Origin: Acidobacterium sp049965615
GTDB taxonomy: Bacteria; Acidobacteriota; Terriglobia; Terriglobales; Acidobacteriaceae
Assembly: GCA_049965615.1 (NCBI GenBank)
Contig: JBMFWD010000002.1
Location: forward strand, 62,001 to 126,000
Direction: 5' to 3'
DNA: 64,000 nt
The notes beneath the pieces are model-generated. The model ran no database searches and was not told where the DNA came from. It worked only from the letters and a program-made list of their open reading frames with translations. Both the position numbers and the translations under genes were made by a program. Shown here piece after piece: positions 34,201 to 42,957 of the stretch (its first letter is position 1; each line of letters starts with the position of its first letter).

Positions 34201-36050
34201 TCCTTCATCCACAGGAACAAAACCATCAGGCCCCAAAGGTGAAAGCCAATGTTGATGCTCCGATTCATATGTAATTGAGTCAGGTCGTAGATCTTATCGA
34301 AGCGGAATAACTCACCATATTCCGCCTCCCCTGATTCTAATGTCTCCATGAGCAATTCGCGCAGCGGTCCGCGAAACCATTCATGGGCAGGAATATCGAA
34401 GCCAACTTTTTTGCGCTGCAGAATCGTGGGCGGCAGCTTATCCCGCATCAGTTCCTTCAGCAGAACCTTCTGCCGCGAGCCCTGAATCTTCAGCTTCGCT
34501 GGCAGCTTCGCCGCAAACTCAATCAGCCGGTGATCCAGGAATGGTGGCCGCACTTCTATCGAGTGCGCCATGCTCATCCGGTCCGACTTCACCAGGATGT
34601 CGTCGGTCAGGTAGTACTCCTGGTCGAATTTCATGTACGGTCCAAGCCCGTCGCCGGGCAGGTCTGCTTTCAGGCTGGAAAGCAGCCACTGCAGCGCCCC
34701 CGGCAGCGGCTTGCGCACCAGCGCCGCCTTTTCCGCCGCGGAAAATGTCCCGTTCCAGAAAATGTGGCTCTCTTCGGGCGGCAGCAGGCTGCCTTCCAGC
34801 AGTCGCTTCACCTTGTAGTCCAGCCCAATCTTCTCGTCCGAGGCCGGCCATGCCTTCAGCCCATGCAGCAGCGTCTGAATCACTCCATCGGGCAGATGCC
34901 GCGCCCAGCGCGCCATCCGGTTCGCCCGGTAGGTCAGGTAGCCGCCAAATATCTCATCTGAGCCCTCGCCGCTGAAGGCTACTGTGCAGCTTTGCCTGGT
35001 CAGCTTCGACAAAAACCATACCGGCAGTGCCCCCGAATCGGCACTCGGCTCATCGGAGTAGTACGTCAGTTCCCGGATCGCTCCCTCCAGGTCCTGGTCC
35101 AGGTTCAAATCCAGTTGCTCGTGCCGTGTGCCATACTGCCGGGCCATCTCGCCAATGTAGGCAGACTCGTCAAAGCTCCGGCCCTGGAAGGAAATCGAGA
35201 AGGTCCGCAGCGACTCCCGCGAAGCACGCGCCGCGTAGTGCAAAATCGTCGAGGAATCCATGCCGCCGCTCAGCCATACGCCCAGCGGCACGTCCGACAA
35301 CATCTGTTCGGCCACCGACTCGGTCAGCAGCCGGTCCAGCTCCTCTTTGGCGTCTTCCAGCGAAATCCGCTCTGGACGAATCTCCGGAATCTCCCAGTAG
35401 CTCTCCGTCCTCACCGTTCCGTTGCGCCACTCCAGCCAGTGCCCGGGCGTCAGCTTCTCCACGCCCTCCACCAGCGTCCACGGCGAAGGCACGTAGTTCA
35501 TGGATAGGTAGCAGTCCAGCCCCTGCAGGCTGAGGCGCCGCTCAAATTCAGGATGAATCAGGATTCCCTTCAGCTCCGAGGCAAACAGCACGTCCTCGCC
35601 CTGCCGTGCAATGTACAGCGGCTTAATGCCCACGCGGTCGCGCGCCAGCACCAGCCTGCGCTGCTTCTGCTGCCACAGCGCCACGCCAAACATCCCGCGC
35701 AGGCGCGCAAAGCAGTCGGTGTCCCACTCCAGAAACGCATGCAGCAGGGTTTCCGTATCGCAGGTGGACTCAAAGCGATGCCCCAGCCCTGCCAGCTCCT
35801 GTCGCAGTTCCAGGTGATTGTAGATTTCCCCGTTGAAAACAATGACCGTATTGCGGTCAGGCGAATAAATCGGCTGGTCTCCGGCGGAAAGATCCAGGAT
35901 CTTCAGCCGCGCTCCGGCCAGGCTGCATAGCGCAGAGTGGTGCGTGCCCTGCTGGTCCGGTCCACGGTGCACCAGCGTCATGGCTGCATCGCGAATCCGC
36001 TCCACGGGGGCGTACCAGTCCTTTGTGGTGTAACCAACTATGCCGCACAC
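34137..36050 (-). CDS. asnB: glutamine-hydrolysing asparagine synthase (AsnB family)
   Basis: 637 aa. I start it at the GTG at 36050 because the next residues are CGIVGY, which puts the catalytic cysteine right after the initiator; the frame is open 29 codons more. The class-II glutamine amidotransferase domain shows HRGPDQQG and FNGEIYNH. The synthetase domain has the ATP pyrophosphatase loop LSGGMDSS (near 255) and GEGSDEIFGGYLTYR. Such enzymes make Asn or amidate sugars or peptides in surface-polysaccharide clusters. Overlap with a glycosyltransferase gene favours the second, but this is inference. Confidence 0.9.
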   Translation of the reverse strand: MCGIVGYTTKDWYAPVERIRDAAMTLVHRGPDQQGTHHSALCSLAGARLKILDLSAGDQPIYSPDRNTVIVFNGEIYNHLELRQELAGLGHRFESTCDTETLLHAFLEWDTDCFARLRGMFGVALWQQKQRRLVLARDRVGIKPLYIARQGEDVLFASELKGILIHPEFERRLSLQGLDCYLSMNYVPSPWTLVEGVEKLTPGHWLEWRNGTVRTESYWEIPEIRPERISLEDAKEELDRLLTESVAEQMLSDVPLGVWLSGGMDSSTILHYAARASRESLRTFSISFQGRSFDESAYIGEMARQYGTRHEQLDLNLDQDLEGAIRELTYYSDEPSADSGALPVWFLSKLTRQSCTVAFSGEGSDEIFGGYLTYRANRMARWARHLPDGVIQTLLHGLKAWPASDEKIGLDYKVKRLLEGSLLPPEESHIFWNGTFSAAEKAALVRKPLPGALQWLLSSLKADLPGDGLGPYMKFDQEYYLTDDILVKSDRMSMAHSIEVRPPFLDHRLIEFAAKLPAKLKIQGSRQKVLLKELMRDKLPPTILQRKKVGFDIPAHEWFRGPLRELLMETLESGEAEYGELFRFDKIYDLTQLHMNRSINIGFHLWGLMVLFLWMKEWKIQSAPQLRPSAAMIALKG

Positions 36051-36233
36051 AGAGCTTGCGCCTCGCTGCGGCCGGTTACATGCCGTACTGTAACCACCAT
36101 TGCAAGACGATACCATGCCCCGCAAGGCTCCGTGCATGAAGATTTATGACGGAATCATTCCGGTCCTGATCGTTTCCCGGCCCAGAAGCCCCGTGGCCGC
36201 ACTGCCGGCTTGCAGGAGTAGGCCCCGTTCCAT

Positions 36234-36863
36234 CTACACGCCCAGCACATTTTCGTAGGAGTTTTCGCTCAGCCAGCGCAGCGCGTCCCGTATCACCTGC
36301 TCAAAATCCGTGATGGACCCGTCCGCCAGCCGCAGCACAAACCGCGGCTCGCGCTCGTCCTCCAGCTCCACGATCGGGGAAAGCGCGGCCAGCCCCTCGG
36401 CCGGCATCGTCTCTTCCATAATCGTGCCGCTGACCCCTATCTCCATTCCTTCCCGAAAGTTGTAGGTCAGCCCGATCTCCCGCCGGTGCAGCTTGCTGAA
36501 GGCCTGCTGGAAGTTTTCCAGCCGCGTATAGGCATCAAACATGGTCAGCGAGCCAGGAATCTCCTGCTCGTCCACATAGACCCGCACCGGCCCGGTCGGC
36601 GTCCTGACCCACAGCTCCAGTCCCTTGCAGAAGTGATCGCTGAAGTCTCCGGTCTCGGTACCCTTCTGGCCGGGCTGGGGAGGATGCGTCACATCCAGCG
36701 CCAGCACCGCGTTTACCCGCACGCGGCTGCGCAGCGCATGGCTGTGCAATTCCATGGCACAGCGATTCCGTCGCAATATCACCGCATCCGGCTTCTCAAT
36801 CAGGGTCCGCAACTTGCTGCTCGCCGGTCGTACCCGGGGAACGTGCAATTCAAGCGCTGGCAT
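36234..36863 (-). CDS. hypothetical protein, 209 aa, downstream of the FadN-like gene
   Basis: I do not recognise the family. The protein has no signal peptide or membrane helix. It looks like a mixed alpha/beta soluble protein, with a basic N-terminal third, a beta-rich centre (LELWVRTPTGPVRVYVDEQEIPG split around 85-107) and an acidic C-terminus. GAGG lies 7 bases before the ATG. It starts 9 bases after the FadN-like stop, so the two are cotranscribed. It might act with the fatty-acid enzyme, but only the operon supports that. Codon use looks normal for the region. Confidence 0.7.
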   Translation of the reverse strand: MPALELHVPRVRPASSKLRTLIEKPDAVILRRNRCAMELHSHALRSRVRVNAVLALDVTHPPQPGQKGTETGDFSDHFCKGLELWVRTPTGPVRVYVDEQEIPGSLTMFDAYTRLENFQQAFSKLHRREIGLTYNFREGMEIGVSGTIMEETMPAEGLAALSPIVELEDEREPRFVLRLADGSITDFEQVIRDALRWLSENSYENVLGV

Positions 36864-36872
36864 CTACTTTCC

Positions 36873-39311
36873 TCAATTCCGCAATGGCTTGCCCGTCTTC
36901 AGGGTAAAGTGAATCCGCTCCTGCGTCTTGCGTTCTCCGCAAAGTGACAAAAACGACTCACGTTCCAATTGCAGCAGGTACTTCTCGTCAACGGCAGAAC
37001 CAGGAGAAATTGAGTTTCCGCAAAGAATTTGTGCCGCGTGGGTCGCCACTTTTACATCGTGGTCGCTGATGTACTCCCCACGCCTCATCATGTGGATGCC
37101 AAGCTTCAGATTGGCCAGCGCCGCATCTCCGCCCGCCGGAATCGTCCGTTCCGCCGGGGCAGAGTAGCCGGCCTTTGCCAATGCCAGGGCAGCCTCGCGG
37201 GCGTCCATCAAAACCCGCTCGCGATTCATTGTAATGTGGTCGGCATCCGTTACAAATCCAAGTTTCCGCGCCTCCTCTGCCGAAGTGGATACCTTTGTCA
37301 TCGCAATCGTCTCAAACGCCGTCCGCAGCGCGTCCTGGTATTCCATGGAAAGCGCAAACCGCGCCGGAGACTCCAGGGGAGAAATCCTGCATGCCGCGCG
37401 CGCCGCGTCAAAGGCGCGCAACGCCATCTCCTTGCTGCCGCCGCCGCCGGGAATCAGGCCCACGCCAATCTCCACCAGACCCATGTAGAGCTCGGCATGC
37501 GGCTGCCGCCGCGCCGCGTGCAGGCTCATCTCCGCGCCGCCGCCCAGCGCCATGCCAAACGGCGCCACCACCACCGGACGCGGGCAGAACTTGATCGCCT
37601 GCGTCATGCCCTGGAAGCCGCGAATCGCCAGGTCCACCTCGTCCCACTCGCCCTCCTGGATGGCCAGCAGCAGCTGCATCAGGTTCGCGCCCACCGCAAA
37701 ATCGCTGCTGTCGCCCGAAATCACAAAGCCGCGAAACTCCCGCACCCAGCGCGAATCCGGCCGCAGCGTCTCGGTCACCAGCGACACAATGTCGGTCCCA
37801 ATCGCATTTTTCACGGAGTGCAGCGCCAGCAGCGCCACATCCTCGCCCATGTCGATCAGCGAGCACCCCGCGTTCGACTTCAGCACCCCGCGCGTCCGGC
37901 GCAACAGTGCCGCCGTGGCGTAGCCCTCCGGCCGGGGTACTGCAATCTCCTTTTTTTGCGTGGGATCAAAGACCATCGTGTGATCGCCGTCCTCGCGGTA
38001 CCAGTGGATGCATCCTGAGGCCAGCAGCGCCTTGGCCTGTGCACTCACATGTCCACCCGCCGCTTGCAGTCGCTCGCACACGCCGGCCACGCCCACCGCA
38101 TCCCACATCTCAAACGGCCCCAGTTCCCAGTTAAAGCCCGTCCGCATGGCGCGGTCGATCGAAGCCGCCGAATCCGCAATCTCGGGCAGGCAATCCGCCG
38201 CGTAATTCCAGATCGCCGTCAGCAGCGGCCACAAAAATCCTGCCGCCTTGTCCTTTTTCGGATCGTTCTCCAGCAGCAGCCGCAGCCGCTCCGCCGTGGT
38301 CGCCGCATTCTTTGCCATCTCTACGGAGCCAAACGTGGGCCGCTCCGCTGCGTGATACTCCAGCGTCTTCCAGTCCAGAACCAGCCGGTTCCGCTTGGGG
38401 TCCTTCGCCGTGTTGTCTTTCTTGTAAAAGCCCTGCCCGGCCTTGTCGCCCAGCCAGCCGCGTTCCAGCATCGTCCGGATGAACTCCGGCACGCCGGTAT
38501 CGGCGCTGCCCGTCAGCCGCGCAAAGTTCGACGCTACATGCGCCAGCACATCGATGCCCACCAGGTCCGCCAGACGGAAGGTTCCCGTACGCGGCCATCC
38601 AATCGCCGAGCCCGTCAGCGCATCCACTTCCTCAATCGTGAGCCCCTGCGCCTGCATCAGCCGCACGGCCTCCAGCATGGCAAAGGTGCCAATGCGATTC
38701 CCGATAAAGTTCGGCGTGTCGCGCGCCAGCACCACGCTCTTGCCCAGCCTGCGGTCGATAAACTCCGCCAGCGCCCGCACCCGCTCCGGGTCAGCCTCCG
38801 GCGTGGGAATCACCTCCACCAGCCGCATATAACGCGGCGGATTGAAAAAGTGTGTCCCAAACCATCGCTTGCGCAGCTCCGGCGAAAGCTTTGCCGCAAT
38901 CTGCGCCACCGGCAGCCCGCTGGTGTTGGTGGTCAGCAGAGCGTCCGCGTGCAGATGCGCCGCCACCCGCTCCAGCAGCGCCTGCTTGATCTCCAGGTTC
39001 TCGGCAACTACCTCGATCACCCAGTCGCAGCCCTTCAGCTTTTCCAGGTCATCTTCAAAGTTGCCGGTCTCCACCAGCGCCGCCCGCTCCGGAACAAAAA
39101 ACGCCGCCGGCCTGCCCTTCAGCAGTGACGCCACGGCATCGTTGGCCAGCTTGTCGCGCTCGGCGCGGCTCTGCATGGAGCCGTCCAGCACGCGGTCCAG
39201 CAGCAGCACCGGTATGCCCGCGTTGGCTAGATGCGCGGCAATCCGCGAACCCATCACGCCGGCTCCCAGCACCGCCGCACGGCGAATCAAAGGAAGGTCA
39301 TTCTGTTCCAT
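36873..39311 (-). CDS. bifunctional 3-hydroxyacyl-CoA dehydrogenase / enoyl-CoA hydratase (FadN-like)
   Basis: 812 aa from the ATG at 39311, which has AGGAGG 10 bases upstream. The frame extends 166 codons further but that part is composition-biased and not family-like. The N-terminal NAD domain has AVLGAGVMGSRIAAHLANAG (about 14-33) and GTHFFNPPRYMRLVEVIP with the catalytic His. A C-terminal dehydrogenase part (IGWPRTGTFRLADLVG) precedes a C-terminal crotonase domain with an ALGGGAEM oxyanion loop and a VEIGVGLIPGGGG motif. The dehydrogenase-first order is that of Bacillus FadN, not E. coli FadB. The usual thiolase partner is not adjacent. Confidence 0.9.
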   Translation of the reverse strand: MEQNDLPLIRRAAVLGAGVMGSRIAAHLANAGIPVLLLDRVLDGSMQSRAERDKLANDAVASLLKGRPAAFFVPERAALVETGNFEDDLEKLKGCDWVIEVVAENLEIKQALLERVAAHLHADALLTTNTSGLPVAQIAAKLSPELRKRWFGTHFFNPPRYMRLVEVIPTPEADPERVRALAEFIDRRLGKSVVLARDTPNFIGNRIGTFAMLEAVRLMQAQGLTIEEVDALTGSAIGWPRTGTFRLADLVGIDVLAHVASNFARLTGSADTGVPEFIRTMLERGWLGDKAGQGFYKKDNTAKDPKRNRLVLDWKTLEYHAAERPTFGSVEMAKNAATTAERLRLLLENDPKKDKAAGFLWPLLTAIWNYAADCLPEIADSAASIDRAMRTGFNWELGPFEMWDAVGVAGVCERLQAAGGHVSAQAKALLASGCIHWYREDGDHTMVFDPTQKKEIAVPRPEGYATAALLRRTRGVLKSNAGCSLIDMGEDVALLALHSVKNAIGTDIVSLVTETLRPDSRWVREFRGFVISGDSSDFAVGANLMQLLLAIQEGEWDEVDLAIRGFQGMTQAIKFCPRPVVVAPFGMALGGGAEMSLHAARRQPHAELYMGLVEIGVGLIPGGGGSKEMALRAFDAARAACRISPLESPARFALSMEYQDALRTAFETIAMTKVSTSAEEARKLGFVTDADHITMNRERVLMDAREAALALAKAGYSAPAERTIPAGGDAALANLKLGIHMMRRGEYISDHDVKVATHAAQILCGNSISPGSAVDEKYLLQLERESFLSLCGERKTQERIHFTLKTGKPLRN

Positions 39312-39449
39312 CGTCAGCCAGCCTCCTGGCGCGTCCTTGCACTTCGACGCAACCTTACATCCTATGCCCACGCCGCGGTCAACTGCTTCTGCCCCGGCCG
39401 TGCCATCTCTCCTGAATCGGGTTACTCTAATCCGGCGGAGGAAATGCCC

Positions 39450-40433
39450 ATGAAACGCCCCATCGGTATCTTCATCGCAGGCGTATTTCTGCTCGTCTTC
39501 GGTTTGCTGGGACTGCTTCTCTTCAGCATGGGGTTGCTTGGCACCATGGCCACGTCTTCCATGCAGACCACCATGAATCCGTCGATGCGGGCGGTGGCCT
39601 GCGTCACGGAAGGTGTTTTCGCCGTCGCTTCCGCATTCTGCTGCTGGGTCGCCGTCGGACTCTTCCGCATGCGCGCATGGGCCCGCTATGTCTCCATCGT
39701 GCTCGCCGCACTGGGAGCCTGTTTCTTTGGCCTCTCCGCCGTCATGTTGACGCTGCTCCGCAATCTGCCCCTGCCTGCCCAGAATCTTCCTCCGCATCTC
39801 CTGGAGCACATCTTCCTCTTGCTTGCCATGGTCTACTTCCTGCTGGCGGCCATCTCACTCTTCTGGATCGTCTACTTCAACCGTGCGCCCATTCGCGCAG
39901 CCTTTTTTGCCTCGGCCACCGCCCGCCGTCAGGGCGAGGACGCCTCCGGCGGAGTCATGCAACCCGACCCCGCTCAGCATCGGGTCGTCGGCTTCGCCCA
40001 GATCATCCTCTGGATCGTCGCCGTCCTCTTCCTCGGAGGCGGCGCCAGCATGATCGTCCTCATGCTCCTCGGCACGCCCATGTTTGTCCTCGGATGGATG
40101 GTCACCGGCCAAACCGCGCTCCTCATCGAAGTGCTCTGGACCTGCATCCTCCTCTATGCCGGCCTCGGCCTGCTCTTTCGCTGGCGCGCCGGATGGTTCC
40201 TCGCGGTCGGACTCCAGCTCTATTCCATCCTTTCCGTCGGCCTGCTGCTGCTGCCCGGCTACGCTGCCCGCCTGGTCAACGCAAGCCAGATCCTCGCCGC
40301 GCGCCTCGCTCCAGGAGCCGATGTCGCTCCTCCCAACGGCGCAATTCTGGTCGCCAGTTCCGCCGTCGGGGGCCTCGTCGCGCTCGGAATTCTCGTCGCG
40401 CTCATCCGCTGCCGCGGCGACTACCTGTCATGA
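39450..40433 (+). CDS. multi-pass membrane protein of unknown function
   Basis: 327 aa from the ATG at 39450 (GGAGG 8 bases upstream; another ATG 6 bases earlier is too close to it). It has about seven to eight hydrophobic segments with short loops, and a longer hydrophilic loop at about 155-185 (TARRQGEDASGGVMQPDP). The spacing suggests a duplicated four-helix unit. No transporter or enzyme motif is recognised. It is divergent from the FadN-like gene with a 138-base spacer containing both promoters. Confidence 0.75.
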   Translation: MKRPIGIFIAGVFLLVFGLLGLLLFSMGLLGTMATSSMQTTMNPSMRAVACVTEGVFAVASAFCCWVAVGLFRMRAWARYVSIVLAALGACFFGLSAVMLTLLRNLPLPAQNLPPHLLEHIFLLLAMVYFLLAAISLFWIVYFNRAPIRAAFFASATARRQGEDASGGVMQPDPAQHRVVGFAQIILWIVAVLFLGGGASMIVLMLLGTPMFVLGWMVTGQTALLIEVLWTCILLYAGLGLLFRWRAGWFLAVGLQLYSILSVGLLLLPGYAARLVNASQILAARLAPGADVAPPNGAILVASSAVGGLVALGILVALIRCRGDYLS

Positions 40434-40725
40434 TCGCTTCTCGTGCGTCGAATGGACACCACAGGGACTTGCTCGTATCTTGAGTCTTGGGGATGCCGGT
40501 TTTTTCCGCCTCGAAGCGTTCTAAAGCACGGTCCAAAGCCGTCATTCCTCATCGAGTTCCGTGGCCAGGCCGTTTCGCGCTCCCTCTCCGGATAACGTCG
40601 TTTTGAGTGCCCGCCGCCGGCAGTTCCACAGCATCAAACCCCCGGCATCCGGACCGGGCGGAAACGTGCCACTTACTTGTACTGGTTTTTTTATCCGCTT
40701 TTTGGGAGTCGGAGGCTCCTCCGTT
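40434..40725. other. intergenic region and glmU leader
   Basis: About 290 bases with no convincing gene. A T-rich stretch near 40684-40704 precedes glmU. The glmU Shine-Dalgarno (GGAGG, 40711-40715) is in an inverted repeat CGGAGG/CCTCCG (40710-40723) that could hide it. An in-frame extension of glmU from 40561 exists but lacks family similarity. Confidence 0.5.
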
Positions 40726-42129
40726 ATGCAGATTGCAATCGTTATCCTCGCCGCGGGCAAGGGAACCCGCCTGAAGTCCAAGCGCGCCAAGGTGCTGCAC
40801 GAAATCGGTGGCAAAACCCTGCTCCAGCACGTCGTCGATGCCGCCAGCAAGGTCGTTCCGCCGCACGACATCTTCGTAATCGTTGGCCACCAGGCCGAAA
40901 AGGTCAAGGAATCCGTCCAGTCCCGCGGCGTGCAGTTTGTCCTGCAGGAGGAACAGCGCGGCACCGGCCACGCCCTGCAGTGCGCCGAGCGCGCCACCCG
41001 CGGCTATGACCACGTCATCGTCCTCTCCGGAGACGTCCCCCTGCTCCGCTGCGAAACCATCATCGGCCTGCGCGACTTCCACATGCAGCAGCACCCGGCC
41101 ATGACCATCCTCAGCGCCACCGTGGAAAACCCCCACGGCTACGGCCGCATCGTGCGTAAATCCGCCACCAAGCCCGATGTCACCTCCATCGTCGAGCAAA
41201 AGCAGCTCCGCCCCGCGCAGGAGAAAATCCACGAGATCAACTCCGGCATCTACGCCTTCCAGCGCGAAAAACTCTTCAACTTCATCAACGACCTCACCAA
41301 CGAAAATCCCCACAAAGAGCTCTACCTCACCGACATGGCGCGCATCTTCACCCATGCCGGGGAACGGGTCATCGCCATGGACGCCGCAGATCCTGTCGAG
41401 ATTCTCGGCGCGAATACCATTCCTGAAATGATGGACCTCGATCGCGCCATGCGCATGGAAATCGCCCGCCACCATATGCTCAACGGCGTCGTCATCCAGC
41501 GCCCCGGCACCACTGTCATCGACTCCACCGTCGAAATCGGCCCCGATACCGTCATTGAACCCTTTGCCCAGTTGCTCGGCGAAACCAGGATCGGCAGCGG
41601 CTGCCGCATCCGCTCCTTCTCGGTCGTGGAGGATTGCGTCGTCGGCGATGACGTCACCATCCGCCAGAGCTGCGTACTCAACAGCTCCCAGATCGGCAAC
41701 GGCGCCATCGTTGGCCCCTTCACCCACGTACGCCCCGGCTGCGTCATCGGCGACCAGGTTCACCTCGGCAACTTCGTCGAGGCCAAGAATGTCCGCATGG
41801 GGAAAGGCTCCAAAGCCAACCACCTCACCTACCTCGGCGACGCGGAAATCGGCTCCGGATCCAACATCGGAGCCGGCAGCATCACCTGCAACTACGACGG
41901 GCAGCTCAAGCACCGTACCATCATCGGGAACGGCGTCTTCATCGGCAGCGATTCCACCCTCGTCGCCCCGCTGGTCATCGGGAACGGAGCCTACGTCGCC
42001 GCCGCCTCCTGCATCACCGAAGACGTCCCGGAGGATGCGCTCGCCCTCGGCCGCCCGCAGCAGACCGTCAAGCCCGGATGGGCCGCGCGGCGCCGCGCCC
42101 AGCTCGAATCCCGCAAGGCGTCGAGTTAA
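40726..42129 (+). CDS. glmU: bifunctional GlcN-1-P acetyltransferase / GlcNAc-1-P uridyltransferase (GlmU)
   Basis: The 467-aa enzyme makes UDP-GlcNAc, precursor for peptidoglycan (MurG uses it) and surface glycans. The pyrophosphorylase domain has ILAAGKGTRLKSKRAKVLHEIGGK split over 7-30, QEEQRGTGHA and SGDVPLL. The C-terminal left-handed beta-helix (hexapeptide repeats, about 255-440) has FVEAKNVRMGKGSKANHLTYLGDAEIG spread over 345-371 and the catalytic His in that region. Start at ATG 40726 with GGAGG 10 bases upstream. A perfect hairpin terminator follows. Confidence 0.96.
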   Translation: MQIAIVILAAGKGTRLKSKRAKVLHEIGGKTLLQHVVDAASKVVPPHDIFVIVGHQAEKVKESVQSRGVQFVLQEEQRGTGHALQCAERATRGYDHVIVLSGDVPLLRCETIIGLRDFHMQQHPAMTILSATVENPHGYGRIVRKSATKPDVTSIVEQKQLRPAQEKIHEINSGIYAFQREKLFNFINDLTNENPHKELYLTDMARIFTHAGERVIAMDAADPVEILGANTIPEMMDLDRAMRMEIARHHMLNGVVIQRPGTTVIDSTVEIGPDTVIEPFAQLLGETRIGSGCRIRSFSVVEDCVVGDDVTIRQSCVLNSSQIGNGAIVGPFTHVRPGCVIGDQVHLGNFVEAKNVRMGKGSKANHLTYLGDAEIGSGSNIGAGSITCNYDGQLKHRTIIGNGVFIGSDSTLVAPLVIGNGAYVAAASCITEDVPEDALALGRPQQTVKPGWAARRRAQLESRKASS

Positions 42130-42153
42130 AAACACGGCTCAACCAGATGCAAA

Positions 42154-42181
42154 AGCGGCGTCCCATCCATGGGACGCCGCT
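42154..42181. terminator. bidirectional intrinsic terminator
   Basis: Arms AGCGGCGTCCCAT and ATGGGACGCCGCT around CC; rightward tail CTATTTTTCC serves glmU, leftward AAAA gives a short U-run for the convergent sigma-like gene. Confidence 0.85.
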
Positions 42182-42207
42182 CTATTTTTCCAGCAGGGAA
42201 GTCTCCA

Positions 42208-42753
42208 CTATGCTGCTTCGCGCTTCTTCCGGATGGCCGCAATCGCCTCCCTCAGCCGCAGCCGCACCGCCATCACCGCGACGGTTATCTCCCGCTCCGG
42301 CCGCCCCGCCAGTGAGGCAATCTTCGCTGCGGAATACCCCTCCACGTCGCTCAGCAAAAAGATCAGCCGCTCGGCCGCTGGCAGCTCCCGCAACGCCTCT
42401 TCCATGTCCGTTCTCAGGATGTTGCCCGTAGCCGCCCCTGCATCCACCATCGGCATCGGGCGCCATTCCATCTCGCCCAGCACGCCGTCCTCGCGCAGCG
42501 CTCCCAGCAGCGACTTGTCCACGTCGCCCGCGTCCGGCTCCGCCTTGCTTGAAAATGCCTGCGTAAAGCAGCTCGCCAGCATGGCTTCCGCCGTCATCTC
42601 ATCTCCGGTCATGTAATAGGCCAGCGCATACACCCGGTGCCGGTGGCTGTTGTAAACATCCCGGCGAATCTGGTCGATACTTCTCTCAGACCGCTGCGTG
42701 GCTACCGCTTTGGCCTCCTGGTTTCCCAGAATGGAATTTTTGAATTCCAGCAA
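42208..42753 (-). CDS. sigma-70 family (ECF-like) protein, degenerate region 2
   Basis: The 181-aa product has region-2-like sequence (DVYNSHRHRVYALAYYMTGDEMTAEAMLASCFTQAF, about 32-67) and region-4-like sequence (ALRELPAAERLIFLLSDVEGYSAAKIASLAGRPEREI, about 118-155). The domains are linked by a short acidic segment. It should bind core RNA polymerase and direct a small regulon. The -10-reading part looks weak, so activity is uncertain. No anti-sigma gene is adjacent; the divergent neighbour is an HD-GYP response regulator. Confidence 0.72.
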   Translation of the reverse strand: MLEFKNSILGNQEAKAVATQRSERSIDQIRRDVYNSHRHRVYALAYYMTGDEMTAEAMLASCFTQAFSSKAEPDAGDVDKSLLGALREDGVLGEMEWRPMPMVDAGAATGNILRTDMEEALRELPAAERLIFLLSDVEGYSAAKIASLAGRPEREITVAVMAVRLRLREAIAAIRKKREAA

Positions 42754-42957
42754 TATCTTCCTCTTGCTCAGGTTACCGAGCTGTTACGCCAGATTATCGC
42801 GACTCTTCTGATCGGAAAGTCCCGTTAGCGAAGTAAAGTGGTATCTATTCAGTCCACAGGCTGCCGAATGTTCTTAATTTTGCCGATAGAATACTTAAGT
42901 ACAATACTCCCATCTTATGTAGGGCGCCGCACGCAACCGTACGAAGAGTCAAATAGC

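Noticed and set aside
39312..39809. 166-residue N-terminal extension of the FadN-like protein
   Set aside because: It overlaps the divergent membrane-protein gene antisense, is composition-biased, and the ATG at 39311 has AGGAGG at ideal spacing.
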